A stretch of DNA of 64,000 nucleotides from Clostridiales bacterium. GTDB lineage: Bacteria > Bacillota > Clostridia > Clostridiales > Clostridiaceae. The notes below the pieces were generated by a model, which did not search any database, was not told the DNA's origin, and saw only the letters and a program-made list of their open reading frames with translations. The DNA lies in NCBI GenBank assembly GCA_012519845.1, contig JAAYPK010000100.1, positions 23,547 to 87,546 on the forward strand. The letters run 5' to 3'. Below, piece by piece: positions 19,642-28,575 of this stretch (positions are counted from its first letter, which is position 1; each line of letters opens with the position of its first letter). Both the position numbers and the translations under genes were made by a program.

Positions 19642-20355
19642 ATGATAGTAAAGGATATTTTAGTATTTATTATACTTTTTTTTGCAAATCTTTTGCAGGC
19701 AATTACGGGGTTTGCTGGGACTTTGATTTCAATGCCACCTACAATAAAACTAATAGGAGTGGAGGAAGCAAAGGCATTATTAAATGCTATAGCACAGATT
19801 TCAAGTATTATGATTGTTATTACAGGGTGGAAATATATTAATTGGAAAGAATTCTTTAAGATGTTTGCTTTAATGGCAGTGGGAATGCTTGCTGGAATTA
19901 AAATATTTGAAATTTTTCCTATGAATCAGCTTTTAATGATATATGGAATTATGATTATTGCAATTGCACTGAAAAAACTCTTTATTAAGAAAGAGGTTAA
20001 GTTGCCTAAGCTACTAATGCTGTTAGTTATATTTTTAGCAGGTATCATACATGGAATGTTTGTATCTGGAGGAGCCTTACTTGTAATTTATGCAGTATCT
20101 GTGTTAAAGGAAAAAGAGGAATTTAGAGCCACAGTAGCATTAATATGGGTAACAATAGGATGCTACATTACTGGAGTACAGGTACAAGCTGGGAATTTCA
20201 ATTCTCATGTAATATTTTTAATGGTTGTTGGTATTATCCCGGTTTTTGTTGGAACATGGATTGGGACTAAATTAGTTAAAAAGATCAAACAAGAGATATT
20301 TTTGAAAATTACTTATATTTTACTTTTATTGTCTGGTATCATGGCAATTATTTAG
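19642..20355 (+). CDS. TauE/SafE family sulfonate/anion exporter-like permease
   Basis: A 237-residue, roughly seven-helix membrane protein of the TauE/SafE (DUF81) family. The N-terminal repeat begins ANLLQAITGFAGTLISMPPT, and the second repeat has AGIIHGMFVSGGALLVIYAV, the paired G-rich motifs of this family. Members export sulfite, sulfoacetate, isethionate or other small anions. The gene precedes pucR by 26 bases and opens the nitrogen cluster, so export of the deaminated product (for example isethionate, as proposed for IsfE in Klebsiella) is an attractive but unproved role. It is a little short for the family (usually 240-270). The start follows AAGGGCAGGATAATTTCAC. Confidence 0.82.
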   Translation: MIVKDILVFIILFFANLLQAITGFAGTLISMPPTIKLIGVEEAKALLNAIAQISSIMIVITGWKYINWKEFFKMFALMAVGMLAGIKIFEIFPMNQLLMIYGIMIIAIALKKLFIKKEVKLPKLLMLLVIFLAGIIHGMFVSGGALLVIYAVSVLKEKEEFRATVALIWVTIGCYITGVQVQAGNFNSHVIFLMVVGIIPVFVGTWIGTKLVKKIKQEIFLKITYILLLLSGIMAII

Positions 20356-20381
20356 TATGAAATGTAAGGGGGATAAAGTTT

Positions 20382-21584
20382 ATGGGTGTACTATTAAGTG
20401 AACTTATAAAACAGGTGAATTTCAAAGATATCAAACTGGTTGCTGGGAAAAAAGGATATTCTAATCAGGTAAATTGGGTGCATATGGTTGAAAATATCGA
20501 AATTGCTGATTTTTTAGTAGGCGGAGAGGTTACATTTACTACTGGAGTGGGTATTAGAGAAGATATGACACTTTTTGACTTAATGAAAGAAGTATACAGA
20601 AGAAAAGCTAGTGGTATGGTAATTAATGTAGGACCATATATACCTCAAATTACACAGGATATTATTGACTTTGGGAATGAACATGATTTTCCAATTTTTG
20701 AAGTCCCATGGCGTGTCCATATGGCAGATATTATGCATATGTTTTGTCTTACTATAACACGTTCAGAGCAAAGGGAAATGGAATTATCTTCTGCATTTAG
20801 ATATGCTATATTTGCTTCTAAACAGGAAGAACTATATGTACAAACTTTAATGCAGAAAGGATATTTTGCAGAATGGAATTATGTAGTAGCAATTATTGAT
20901 ATATGTGATAGGCTAAAGGGGGAAAATGATAAAATATTTTACTCTCCAATTTCTGGAGAACGTATGGCAATGTTTTTGAAAAGAGCAAAAGAAAGTATTT
21001 GTGAGAAAAAACAAGATGCAGTTGTGTTTCAGGAAAAGGGAAATATATTAATTGTGCTAAGTGATATTCAAGAAGAGGAAACAGCTGAAATTATTGAAAT
21101 GGCAAAAAATAAGCTTATGAGGTTAATGAAAAGGACAGAAACCATATTTGCAGGTGTAGGTAGTACATCTAATAATATTAGAAATCTGACAGAAAGCTAT
21201 AGAATAGCAAAAAAGATTATTGATTTATCTAAAATAGAACATCGTGAACAGGAAACAAGAAGCTATAGTTCAATGGGAATCAACAGCCTTCTTTTTCATA
21301 TAGATAGTGTGGAAAGTATGGAGGAGTTTTGTAAAAAGACTATAACTCCACTTTATGAATATGATGCTAATAATAAAAGCAATCTAGTAGAAGTTTTAGA
21401 GTGTTATATGAAGAATAATGGTAGTGTACAAGATACAGCACAGGAGCTTTTTGTGCATAGGAATACAATAAACTATAAAATAAAAAAAGTAGAGACAATT
21501 CTAAATGTGGACATTAGAAGTTTCGAAGTACGTAATGAGCTGGCTTTAGGGATTATGTTATCAAAAATAAAAGATATTTCATAA
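20382..21584 (+). CDS. PucR family transcriptional regulator
   Basis: A 400-residue regulator. The first 125 residues (LLSELIKQVNFKDIKLVAGK, then WVHMVENIEIADFLVGGEV and TFTTGVG) form the PucR N-terminal sensing domain. The C-terminus has the PucR-type HTH: LECYMKNNGSVQDTAQELFV followed by HRNTINYKIKKVE, then the closing EVRNELALGIML. PucR proteins activate genes for purine, amine and amino acid use when nitrogen is short. Its place between the exporter and the aminotransferase makes it the probable local regulator of the cluster. The start follows AAGGGGGATAAAGTTT. Confidence 0.92.
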   Translation: MGVLLSELIKQVNFKDIKLVAGKKGYSNQVNWVHMVENIEIADFLVGGEVTFTTGVGIREDMTLFDLMKEVYRRKASGMVINVGPYIPQITQDIIDFGNEHDFPIFEVPWRVHMADIMHMFCLTITRSEQREMELSSAFRYAIFASKQEELYVQTLMQKGYFAEWNYVVAIIDICDRLKGENDKIFYSPISGERMAMFLKRAKESICEKKQDAVVFQEKGNILIVLSDIQEEETAEIIEMAKNKLMRLMKRTETIFAGVGSTSNNIRNLTESYRIAKKIIDLSKIEHREQETRSYSSMGINSLLFHIDSVESMEEFCKKTITPLYEYDANNKSNLVEVLECYMKNNGSVQDTAQELFVHRNTINYKIKKVETILNVDIRSFEVRNELALGIMLSKIKDIS

Positions 21585-21695
21585 AGAAAAATAAATAGTC
21601 TTTATGCTGGAACACAAAGAAAATTAGATTTCAAACCATTGTAATATTTCCGAATAAAAGTAAAATATAATTATAAGTTGAATAACATATGTGAC

Positions 21696-21739
21696 AAAGA
21701 TGTCGAATATCCTAAAAATGGATTTTGACATCTTTTTTT
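21696..21739 (+). terminator. Terminator or attenuator in front of the aminotransferase gene
   Basis: AAAGATGTC (21696-21704) pairs with GACATCTTT (21727-21735); inner AATATCC/GGATTTT extends the arm, and a run of T follows. It ends about 50 bases before the aminotransferase start and about 110 after pucR. A TATAAT at 21666-21671 lies upstream of it, so it might act as an attenuator in a leader; without that promoter it is just the pucR terminator. Confidence 0.8.
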
Positions 21740-21792
21740 GTTATTTACAATTAATATTTATCATTGAAATTTTATTCAGGAGGATGATATAA

Positions 21793-23133
21793 ATGAAAAA
21801 ATTAACAGGTAAAGAAGTAGCAGAAATGCATAAAGAGTATGTGATGCAATCATGGTCAAAGTCAGGTGTAGATGCATTACCAGTTGAAAAAGCAAAAGGA
21901 ATTTATTTCTGGGATTATGATGGAAAGAAATATGCAGATATGGCATCTCTTTTGGTATGTTCCAATTTAGGTCACGAACTTCCAGAGATTGTAGATGCAA
22001 TTAAGGAACAAGCAGATAAGATGTGTTTTATGGCTCCAGCATATGCATCAGAACCAAAGAGTGTTCTTGCAAAAATGTTAGTGGAAGCTGCAGGAGCAGA
22101 TACTTACCGCAGAGTATTTTTTACTAATGGTGGTGCAGAATCTAACGAGAATGCTATTAAAATGGCACGTATGGTAACAGGAAGAACTAAGATTTTCTCT
22201 TGTTATAGAAGTTATCATGGTGCAACACTTGGAGCTTCAAATGCATCTGGTGATTGGAGAAGATTTGCAGCAGAAATTGGCGGAGCTAATGGGTTTGTTA
22301 AATTTATGAATCCTCAGATGTATAGAGATGGATATACTTATGGTGTAGATGATGAGAAAGTAACAAAAAAAGCATTAAAAGATTTAGAACTTCAGTTGAG
22401 ATATGAAGGACCAAGTAATGTGGCTGCAATTATTATGGAATCTATTGTTGGTGCAAATGGTGTAATTCTTCCACCTAAAGGTTATATGGAAGGTATTCGT
22501 AAGCTTTGCGATAAATATGGAATTTTAATGATTTGTGATGAGGTTATGGCAGGTTTCTTTAGAACTGGTAAATGGTTTGCATGGCAAAACTTTGATTTCA
22601 AACCAGATATGATTACTTTTGCTAAAGGTGTTACATGTGGCTATGTACAACTTGGTGGTGTAATTGTAAATGAAAAGGTTGCTAAGTATTTTGAAGAAAA
22701 TGTATTACAATGTGGTCTTACTTATTCTGGTCATACACTTGCATGTGCAGCAGGTGTTGCAGCACTTACATATTACAAGGAACACAATATAGAAGAGCAT
22801 GTAGCAGAAATGCACAAAATTGTATCAGAATTTATGGATAAAATGGTTGAAAAGCATAAATGTGTGGGAGAAGCAAGGTGTATTGGTCTTTTCGGAGCTC
22901 TTGAGATGGTTAAAAATAAAGAGACAAGAGAACCATTGCAAGAGTATGGTATTCCTGGAACAGCAATGCCATGGATTTTTGCTGAATTAAAGAAGAGGGG
23001 CTTTGCAACTTTTGGAAGAGAGAATTTTATTGAAATTTGTCCACCATTAATAATTACTAAAGAAGAACTAGAAGAATATCTTCCTATTCTTGACGAAGTG
23101 CTTACTATGGCAGATGAAAAGTTTTGTCATTAA
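21793..23133 (+). CDS. Class III aminotransferase, taurine/omega-amine type
   Basis: A 446-residue PLP enzyme. TNGGAESNENAIKMARMVTG is the phosphate-binding region, ICDEVMAG carries D249 that contacts the pyridine nitrogen, and MITFAKGVTCGYVQLGG carries the Schiff-base lysine K278. The pairing WSKSG ... GIYFWDYDGKKYADM ... YEGPSNVAAIIMESIVGANG is closest, by my reading, to taurine:pyruvate and taurine:2-oxoglutarate aminotransferases. Substrate cannot be proved by sequence: beta-alanine, GABA or another omega-amine are alternatives. Start follows CAGGAGGATGATATAA. The next gene, an alcohol dehydrogenase, could reduce the aldehyde product. Confidence 0.82.
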   Translation: MKKLTGKEVAEMHKEYVMQSWSKSGVDALPVEKAKGIYFWDYDGKKYADMASLLVCSNLGHELPEIVDAIKEQADKMCFMAPAYASEPKSVLAKMLVEAAGADTYRRVFFTNGGAESNENAIKMARMVTGRTKIFSCYRSYHGATLGASNASGDWRRFAAEIGGANGFVKFMNPQMYRDGYTYGVDDEKVTKKALKDLELQLRYEGPSNVAAIIMESIVGANGVILPPKGYMEGIRKLCDKYGILMICDEVMAGFFRTGKWFAWQNFDFKPDMITFAKGVTCGYVQLGGVIVNEKVAKYFEENVLQCGLTYSGHTLACAAGVAALTYYKEHNIEEHVAEMHKIVSEFMDKMVEKHKCVGEARCIGLFGALEMVKNKETREPLQEYGIPGTAMPWIFAELKKRGFATFGRENFIEICPPLIITKEELEEYLPILDEVLTMADEKFCH

Positions 23134-23167
23134 TAGAAAATAAACTATGAAAGGAAGCATGATAGAG

Positions 23168-24289
23168 ATGGATTGGAATTATTTACAACCAGTAAAAATA
23201 CGCTTCGGTAAAGGTAGAATTTCTGAAGTAAAAGAATTAGCAAAAGAATTGGGAATAAAAAACGGAATATTGGTAGCAGATCCATTCTTCTTTACCAATG
23301 GATTGGCAGAGAAAATTGTAAAAGAAAGTGAAGGAGCAATTATTACTTCGTTTGGAGATTTATCTCCTAATCCAGATGTAACTGAAGTAGATGCCTGCGC
23401 AAATATTATTAGAGAGAAAAATATAGGCTTTGTAGTAGCACTTGGTGGTGGTAGTTCAATGGACTGTGCAAAAGCTGCGGCAAGTATTGCCCTTACAGAT
23501 GATTCTATAAGAAAGTATCATGGAACAGGAGTTCCTATGCCAAAGGAACATTTACCATTAATTGCAGTACCAACTACAGCTGGAACTGGTAGCGAAGTAA
23601 CTTGTGTTTCAGTTCTTACAGACCATGCAAATGGTAAGAAATCTCCTATTGTATCAGATGGATTCTTTCCAAGTTATGCTATTATTGATCCGGAACTTAC
23701 TTATACAATGCCGCCTAAAGTAACAGCAGGAACAGGAATAGATGTGTTAGCTCATGCACTAGAAGGGTTCTGGAGCAAAGGACATCAACCTATTTGTGAT
23801 GCTTGTGCACTTCATGCAGCAGAGCTAGTATTTAAATATCTTTATAAGGCATATATTGATCCAAATAATGAAGAGGCAAGAGAAAAAATGTGTGAAGCAT
23901 CATTAATTGCTGGACTTGCATTTACACTTCCTAAAACTACATCTTCACATGCATGTTCTTTTCCTTTGACTAATATTCATCATATTCCACATGGAGAAGC
24001 TTGTGGATTAACATTGGATTATTTTGCTAGAATTAATGCAAAGGGAAAAGAAGGAGCAAGAATAGATGAATTTGCTCAAAAACTTGGATTTAAAGATACA
24101 GAGGACATGGCAGATGCAATTTATGAATTAAAAGAAAAGATGGGACTACGTAATGATTTAAAAGATTTACATCTTACAGAAGAGGAAATTTCAGAATTGG
24201 TAAGAATCAGCAGGCATCCAAATCTTTATAATAACCCAGTTGAAATTACAGATGAAATGTTAAGTAAGATGTATCATGAAATGGCATAA
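23168..24289 (+). CDS. Iron-containing alcohol dehydrogenase, probable aldehyde reductase
   Basis: A 373-residue group III alcohol dehydrogenase. GGGSSMDCAKA binds the dinucleotide phosphate; the metal ligands fit D192, H196, H261 and H275 (DVLAHALEG, SSHACSF, HIPHGEACG), with spacing like that of FucO. Given the upstream aminotransferase, the natural reaction is probably NAD(P)H-dependent reduction of an aldehyde such as sulfoacetaldehyde to isethionate, or of another omega-aldehyde. Two upstream ATGs (23147 and 23159) exist; ATG 23168 is preferred because AAGGAAG at 23151-23157 fits it and MDWNYLQPVKIRFG matches the usual N-terminus. The gene starts 34 bases after the aminotransferase stop. 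Confidence 0.88.
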   Translation: MDWNYLQPVKIRFGKGRISEVKELAKELGIKNGILVADPFFFTNGLAEKIVKESEGAIITSFGDLSPNPDVTEVDACANIIREKNIGFVVALGGGSSMDCAKAAASIALTDDSIRKYHGTGVPMPKEHLPLIAVPTTAGTGSEVTCVSVLTDHANGKKSPIVSDGFFPSYAIIDPELTYTMPPKVTAGTGIDVLAHALEGFWSKGHQPICDACALHAAELVFKYLYKAYIDPNNEEAREKMCEASLIAGLAFTLPKTTSSHACSFPLTNIHHIPHGEACGLTLDYFARINAKGKEGARIDEFAQKLGFKDTEDMADAIYELKEKMGLRNDLKDLHLTEEEISELVRISRHPNLYNNPVEITDEMLSKMYHEMA

Positions 24290-24321
24290 ATTAAGTTAAT
24301 AAAAGAAAAGAGGTGGCTATT

Positions 24322-25833
24322 ATGTACAGTGTAATTGTTGCGTTTGGTATTGCCAGTGTAATGTTGTGTATTGGAATGGCTATTAGAGGTAAGGTAAAGT
24401 TGTTTCAGAATATGCTTATGCCAGTAAGCGTAATTGGAGGAATTTTAGGTTTCATATTTGTAAATTTAGTAATTGCAAATTTTAATATTGGTGGTGTTAG
24501 TGTTAAGGACTTTAGTAGTATTGTAGATGTATTTTTTGTAATGTCATTTATTTCAATAGGATTAACAGGAAGCAAAAAAAAGAAACCTAAAAAATCTACA
24601 GAGGATAAGAGTAATAACAAGAGTAGTGGACCAGTAAGGGGTGCTATGGGAATGGCACTTATATGGTGTATGTTATATGCGATAACACCAATAGCTGGAA
24701 TAATAGTAGTTTCATTAATAGGTAAACTTTTTAATATGGATGCTATGTATGGAATATTAATTCCTTTTGCATTCTGTCAAGGCCCAGGACAAGCATCTAC
24801 TTATGGTAAGTTATTTGAAGGAACTTATGGTTTTGAAAATGCTGAAATGGTAGCACTTACTTTTGCAGTGTTTGGTTTTCTTGCAGCATTTTTTGTTGGA
24901 GTTCCATTAGCAAAGCTTGGAATAAAGAAGGGACTTGCAAAAAATAAGAGTAAAATTAATGAGTCAGTACAAAGAGGATATTTTGTTCCTGAGGAGCAAA
25001 GGGAACCATTAGGAAAATCAACTTTTCATAGTGCTAATATCGAGACTATAGCAGCACATTTTGCAATAATGGGAGTATGTTATATTATTGCATTGGTACT
25101 TGCTAAAATTATATCTTTTGTCCCAGTTTTAGGTTCTACTTTTGCGGCAATGCTCTTTATGTGGGGAATGTTTGCAGCGTATATTGTGAAGGGAATTATG
25201 AGAAAATTAAAGATAGATTATCTTATTAATAATTCTTTTCAAAGTAGGATTACAGGTTTTCTTTCAGATTATCTAGTAGTATGTGCATTTATGGCAATAC
25301 AAATAGGTGTTATCGGAAGTTGGATTATTCCAATTATTGTTGTAAGTGTTGTGGGAACTGTTATTACATTTATTGTATCCTTGTATTTTGGTTCAAGATT
25401 AGGCAGCGACCATGATTTTGAGAGAGTACTTGGTGTATATGGTACATGTACTGGAACTACTCCAAGCGGAGTCTCCTTAATACGTATGGTAGATCCAAAA
25501 CTTCAAACTCCTACTGGAGTAGAACTTGGAATGATGAATATGGCAATGATATTCTCAACACCTACTATGATATTTATTACATTTGCAGGACTTAAAATCA
25601 TTTCACTTCCAATTGCATGTGTTGGAATGTTTATTACAATTTTTATTTACATGTTATTACTTAAAGTGTTTAAGGTATGGAGAAAACCTACATTTTCTCT
25701 TACAAAAGGGCGTATCTCTAATGGAGAAGAAAATGATTCGGAAATTGAAATTCTTCGTGGATATCTTCATACAGATACAAATATGTCAGATGAAGCGGCA
25801 GTAGAAAATATTATAAATAAAAGCTGGAATTAA
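24322..25833 (+). CDS. GltS-family sodium/carboxylate symporter-like protein
   Basis: A 503-residue membrane protein with about eleven hydrophobic segments and a long basic cytosolic loop (TGSKKKKPKKSTEDKSNNKS, about residues 77-96). PFAFCQGPGQASTYG and the matching GTCTGTTPSGVSLIRMVDP are the inverted-repeat glycine motifs of the glutamate:sodium symporter family. The soluble C-terminal tail of roughly 45 residues is charged and unusual; it could be a docking site for the PII protein encoded 42 bases downstream. Substrate is unknown but is likely to be the amine or amide used by the cluster. The ATG at 24322 follows AAGAGGTGGCTATT; GTG 24313 is inside that site. Confidence 0.85.
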   Translation: MYSVIVAFGIASVMLCIGMAIRGKVKLFQNMLMPVSVIGGILGFIFVNLVIANFNIGGVSVKDFSSIVDVFFVMSFISIGLTGSKKKKPKKSTEDKSNNKSSGPVRGAMGMALIWCMLYAITPIAGIIVVSLIGKLFNMDAMYGILIPFAFCQGPGQASTYGKLFEGTYGFENAEMVALTFAVFGFLAAFFVGVPLAKLGIKKGLAKNKSKINESVQRGYFVPEEQREPLGKSTFHSANIETIAAHFAIMGVCYIIALVLAKIISFVPVLGSTFAAMLFMWGMFAAYIVKGIMRKLKIDYLINNSFQSRITGFLSDYLVVCAFMAIQIGVIGSWIIPIIVVSVVGTVITFIVSLYFGSRLGSDHDFERVLGVYGTCTGTTPSGVSLIRMVDPKLQTPTGVELGMMNMAMIFSTPTMIFITFAGLKIISLPIACVGMFITIFIYMLLLKVFKVWRKPTFSLTKGRISNGEENDSEIEILRGYLHTDTNMSDEAAVENIINKSWN

Positions 25834-25875
25834 AATGTTTTAGCCAGAGGATAGTCTGGCAGAATGGAGGATAAT

Positions 25876-26202
25876 ATGAAAATGATATTTGCAGTAGTAA
25901 GACCTGAAAAAGTATATGAGGTAAATAAAGCATTAGCAGATGCTGGTCATACAGCATCTACTAAGTGGACAGTAGCTGGAAGAGGAAAACAACATGGAAT
26001 TCAAGTTGGTGACATTGTATATGAGGAAATGACTAAAAATATGTTAATGGTAGCTTGTGATGATGAAGAAAAAAATGAGATAATAGATATAATAATAGAC
26101 ACTGCTCAAACAGGTGAAACTGGTAATTCAGGAGATGGAAGAATTTTTGTAGTTCCAATAGAAGAGTCTTATACTATATCAAATCAAAGTAAAGATGATT
26201 AA
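25876..26202 (+). CDS. PII family nitrogen signal protein, NifI-like
   Basis: A 108-residue PII protein. MKMIFAVVRPEKVYEVNKAL, TVAGRGKQHGIQVGD and DIIIDTAQTGETG follow the NifI1 branch more than GlnB: the T-loop is short and lacks the tyrosine that GlnD uridylylates. There is a two-residue insertion (GNSGDGRIF in place of the usual IGDGKIF) next to the ATP site. PII trimers sense ATP/ADP and 2-oxoglutarate and bind targets. No nif or amt gene is in the window; its neighbours are a GltS-family transporter and an amidohydrolase, so it may gate transport or signal nitrogen need to this cluster. The ATG at 25876 follows ATGGAGGATAAT. Confidence 0.88.
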   Translation: MKMIFAVVRPEKVYEVNKALADAGHTASTKWTVAGRGKQHGIQVGDIVYEEMTKNMLMVACDDEEKNEIIDIIIDTAQTGETGNSGDGRIFVVPIEESYTISNQSKDD

Positions 26203-26214
26203 GGAGTGACACTT

Positions 26215-27825
26215 ATGACTGTAGGTAATATAAAGAAATTATATTATGGTGGGGACATTATTACAATGAAAAATCAGGATGATATGCCTCAAGCAGTAGT
26301 GACTCAAAATGGAAAGATTATTTATGTGGGAGATCTTGCGGAGGCAGAAGCCCTTTATAAAACAGACATAGAAAAAGTGAATTTAAAGGGTAAAACATTA
26401 ATGCCTTCCTTTATAGATCCACATAGTCATTTTTTACAGGTAGCACAAAGTGCTTTGATGTGTGATTTGTCTCAGGTTAAGAACTTTAATGAACTTATAG
26501 AAACATTAAAAAAATACAAGGAAGAAAATAGTGTCAATGAAGAAGGAATTATATTTGGTACTGGATATGATAATAATTTTTTAGAAGAAGAAAAACATCC
26601 TGATAAATCAATACTTGATGAAGTGTCTAATACAATTCCAATTTATATTTCTCATGTTTCCGGACATATGGGAGTTGCCAATTCAGCTCTTTTAAAATTA
26701 GCTAGCATTACAGATAATACACCTGATCCTGAAGGTGGTAGATTCGGTAGAAACCAAGATGGCAGTATAAATGGATATATTGAGGAAACTCCAGCATTGA
26801 TGAAGGTACTTATGGCAGCAATGCCAAGGATGAAAGTGGATATGGGAAAACAGGTAAAAGCAGCAGAAGAAATTTATTTAAAACATGGAATTACTACTGT
26901 GCAGGAGGGTGCTGCTATGGAAAAAAACATAGAGCAATTGGTAAAACTTGCATTAGACAATGTATTTTCAATTGATGTTGTTGCATATGTACTTGTAGAT
27001 GATTATAAGAAGACTATTGAGAAGTTTCCTGATTATGTTAATAAATATAAGGCAAAAATTAAAATTGGTGGAGCTAAAATTATTCTGGATGGTTCTCCTC
27101 AAGGGAAATCAGCGTGGCTTTCAAAACCATATGAAGGGGAAACAGAATATCTAGGATATCCTACTCATGAGAATTCATATGTAGAAAGTGCTGTAAGTAG
27201 TGCAGTAAAGGATGGATATCAGATACTTGCTCATTGTAATGGAGATGCTGCTTCAGAGCAATTTATTGATAGTTATGAAAAAGCATTAAAGTCTACGTCT
27301 AACCCCAATATGGATTTAAGACCAGTAATGATTCATTGTCAAACTGTAAGGGATGAACAGCTTGACAAAATGGTAGAGCTTAAAATGATACCTTCAATAT
27401 TTGTAGGGCATACTTATTATTGGGGAGATATACATCTTAAGAATTTAGGGCCTATAAGAGGAAATCATATAAGTCCAGTAAAGGAAGCATTAAAACGAGG
27501 TCTTATATATAATTTTCACCAGGATTCCCCTGTTACAATTCCTAATATGCTTCATTCAGTATGGTGTGCAGTTAATAGAATAACTAGACGTGGACAAGCA
27601 ATTGGACAGGATCAATGCATTAATGTTTATGATGCTCTGAAAGCAATTACAATTAATGCAGCTTATGAGTACCATGAAGATAAAATTAAAGGGTCTCTTG
27701 AAATAGGAAAGTTAGCGGATATGGTAATTTTGAACTCCAATCCTTTAAAGACAGATAAGATGAAAATAAAGGATATAGAAGTTTTAGAAACAATAAAAGA
27801 AGGAAAAACAATATATAGGGCTTAG
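26215..27825 (+). CDS. Amidohydrolase, YtcJ/Amidohydro_3 type
   Basis: A 536-residue metal-dependent hydrolase. An N-terminal beta segment (YYGGDIITMKNQDDMPQAVV) leads to the metal motif FIDPHSHF (H70, H72); later ligands are suggested by QILAHCNGD, MIHCQTV and NFHQDSP, and the C-terminus closes with GSLEIGKLADMVILN. Close relatives cleave N-substituted formamides and other amides. In this cluster it could free an amine from an N-acyl precursor (for instance an N-acyl taurine) for the aminotransferase; that is inference. ATG 26215 follows AAGGAGTGACACTT and sits 12 bases after the PII stop. It is the last gene before a terminator. Confidence 0.87.
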   Translation: MTVGNIKKLYYGGDIITMKNQDDMPQAVVTQNGKIIYVGDLAEAEALYKTDIEKVNLKGKTLMPSFIDPHSHFLQVAQSALMCDLSQVKNFNELIETLKKYKEENSVNEEGIIFGTGYDNNFLEEEKHPDKSILDEVSNTIPIYISHVSGHMGVANSALLKLASITDNTPDPEGGRFGRNQDGSINGYIEETPALMKVLMAAMPRMKVDMGKQVKAAEEIYLKHGITTVQEGAAMEKNIEQLVKLALDNVFSIDVVAYVLVDDYKKTIEKFPDYVNKYKAKIKIGGAKIILDGSPQGKSAWLSKPYEGETEYLGYPTHENSYVESAVSSAVKDGYQILAHCNGDAASEQFIDSYEKALKSTSNPNMDLRPVMIHCQTVRDEQLDKMVELKMIPSIFVGHTYYWGDIHLKNLGPIRGNHISPVKEALKRGLIYNFHQDSPVTIPNMLHSVWCAVNRITRRGQAIGQDQCINVYDALKAITINAAYEYHEDKIKGSLEIGKLADMVILNSNPLKTDKMKIKDIEVLETIKEGKTIYRA

Positions 27826-27841
27826 AATAGCAATAAATAGA

Positions 27842-27890
27842 GGTTATTGTATTAATTAATAACTTAATACAATAACCTTTTAATTTTTAG
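27842..27890 (+). terminator. Terminator of the amine cluster
   Basis: GGTTATTGTATTAA (27842-27855) pairs perfectly with TTAATACAATAACC (27864-27877) over an 8-base loop, followed by TTTTAATTTTT. Confidence 0.93.
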
Positions 27891-27932
27891 GAAGTGCTTA
27901 TATAAGAAAAATATTGAAAAGAGTACTTAGTT

Positions 27933-28367
27933 TTATAGATAACTACTAAGATCTTCGCAAAGTTTAGCTTCTATATTTGCTAGCTCATTGCAAATTTTTT
28001 TAGAAGTATTATCAGCATCTTTATATTGATTTAGATATTTATGTAGTGATTTGACACCCATATTGCATCCATCAGTAATTAGATCGGCCACAGTAGAATC
28101 ACTCTCATCTATGCTCATTTTCATATTAGTTTTTAGCCAGGACATTCCTTTTGCAACCGCGCTAGGCTCTTTTTCTTGGCTTTGACGTTGTAATAACAAG
28201 TGGTGAATTTCATCTCCTAAATGTTCATGTTTATTTATACTTTCAGTTAATAGTTGCTTCATATTAGAATCACTAATTTTCTCTAATACTTCATTAATAG
28301 AAGATATTGCCATCTTCGTACCTGCATCACATTCTTTAAGTAAAGAAATAGTATCATTATTTTCCAT
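27933..28367 (-). CDS. Ferritin-like DUF2383-type helical protein
   Basis: A 144-residue all-helical cytosolic protein: KECDAGTKMAISSINEVLEK, ESINKHEHLGDEIHHLL, AKGMSWLKTNMKMSI, ADLITDGCNMGVKSLHKYLN. The repeated acidic/His helices (KHEHLGDEIHH) resemble a ferritin-like four-helix bundle of the DUF2383 group common in clostridia, although the full pair of EXXH metal motifs is not evident. Function unknown; stress or spore roles are guesses. It is divergent from the flanking genes and preceded on its strand by TGGAGGTATTTTT. Confidence 0.7.
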   Translation of the reverse strand: MENNDTISLLKECDAGTKMAISSINEVLEKISDSNMKQLLTESINKHEHLGDEIHHLLLQRQSQEKEPSAVAKGMSWLKTNMKMSIDESDSTVADLITDGCNMGVKSLHKYLNQYKDADNTSKKICNELANIEAKLCEDLSSYL

Positions 28368-28575
28368 AAAAATACCTCCAATAAATCTTTATTTTATAGT
28401 TTCCCTAATTTATAAAAAAATATTACTTTGTTTTAAAACAAAAAATAGTCTTATTTATTGACATAAATACAAATTTTGGAGAGAATAAAAACAAGTAATA
28501 TATTTAGAAAAAACGGTAAGGTACAAGGAAAAATAAATTAAGATAAGTTAGGTATAAAAGATAGGAGGAATAGTA

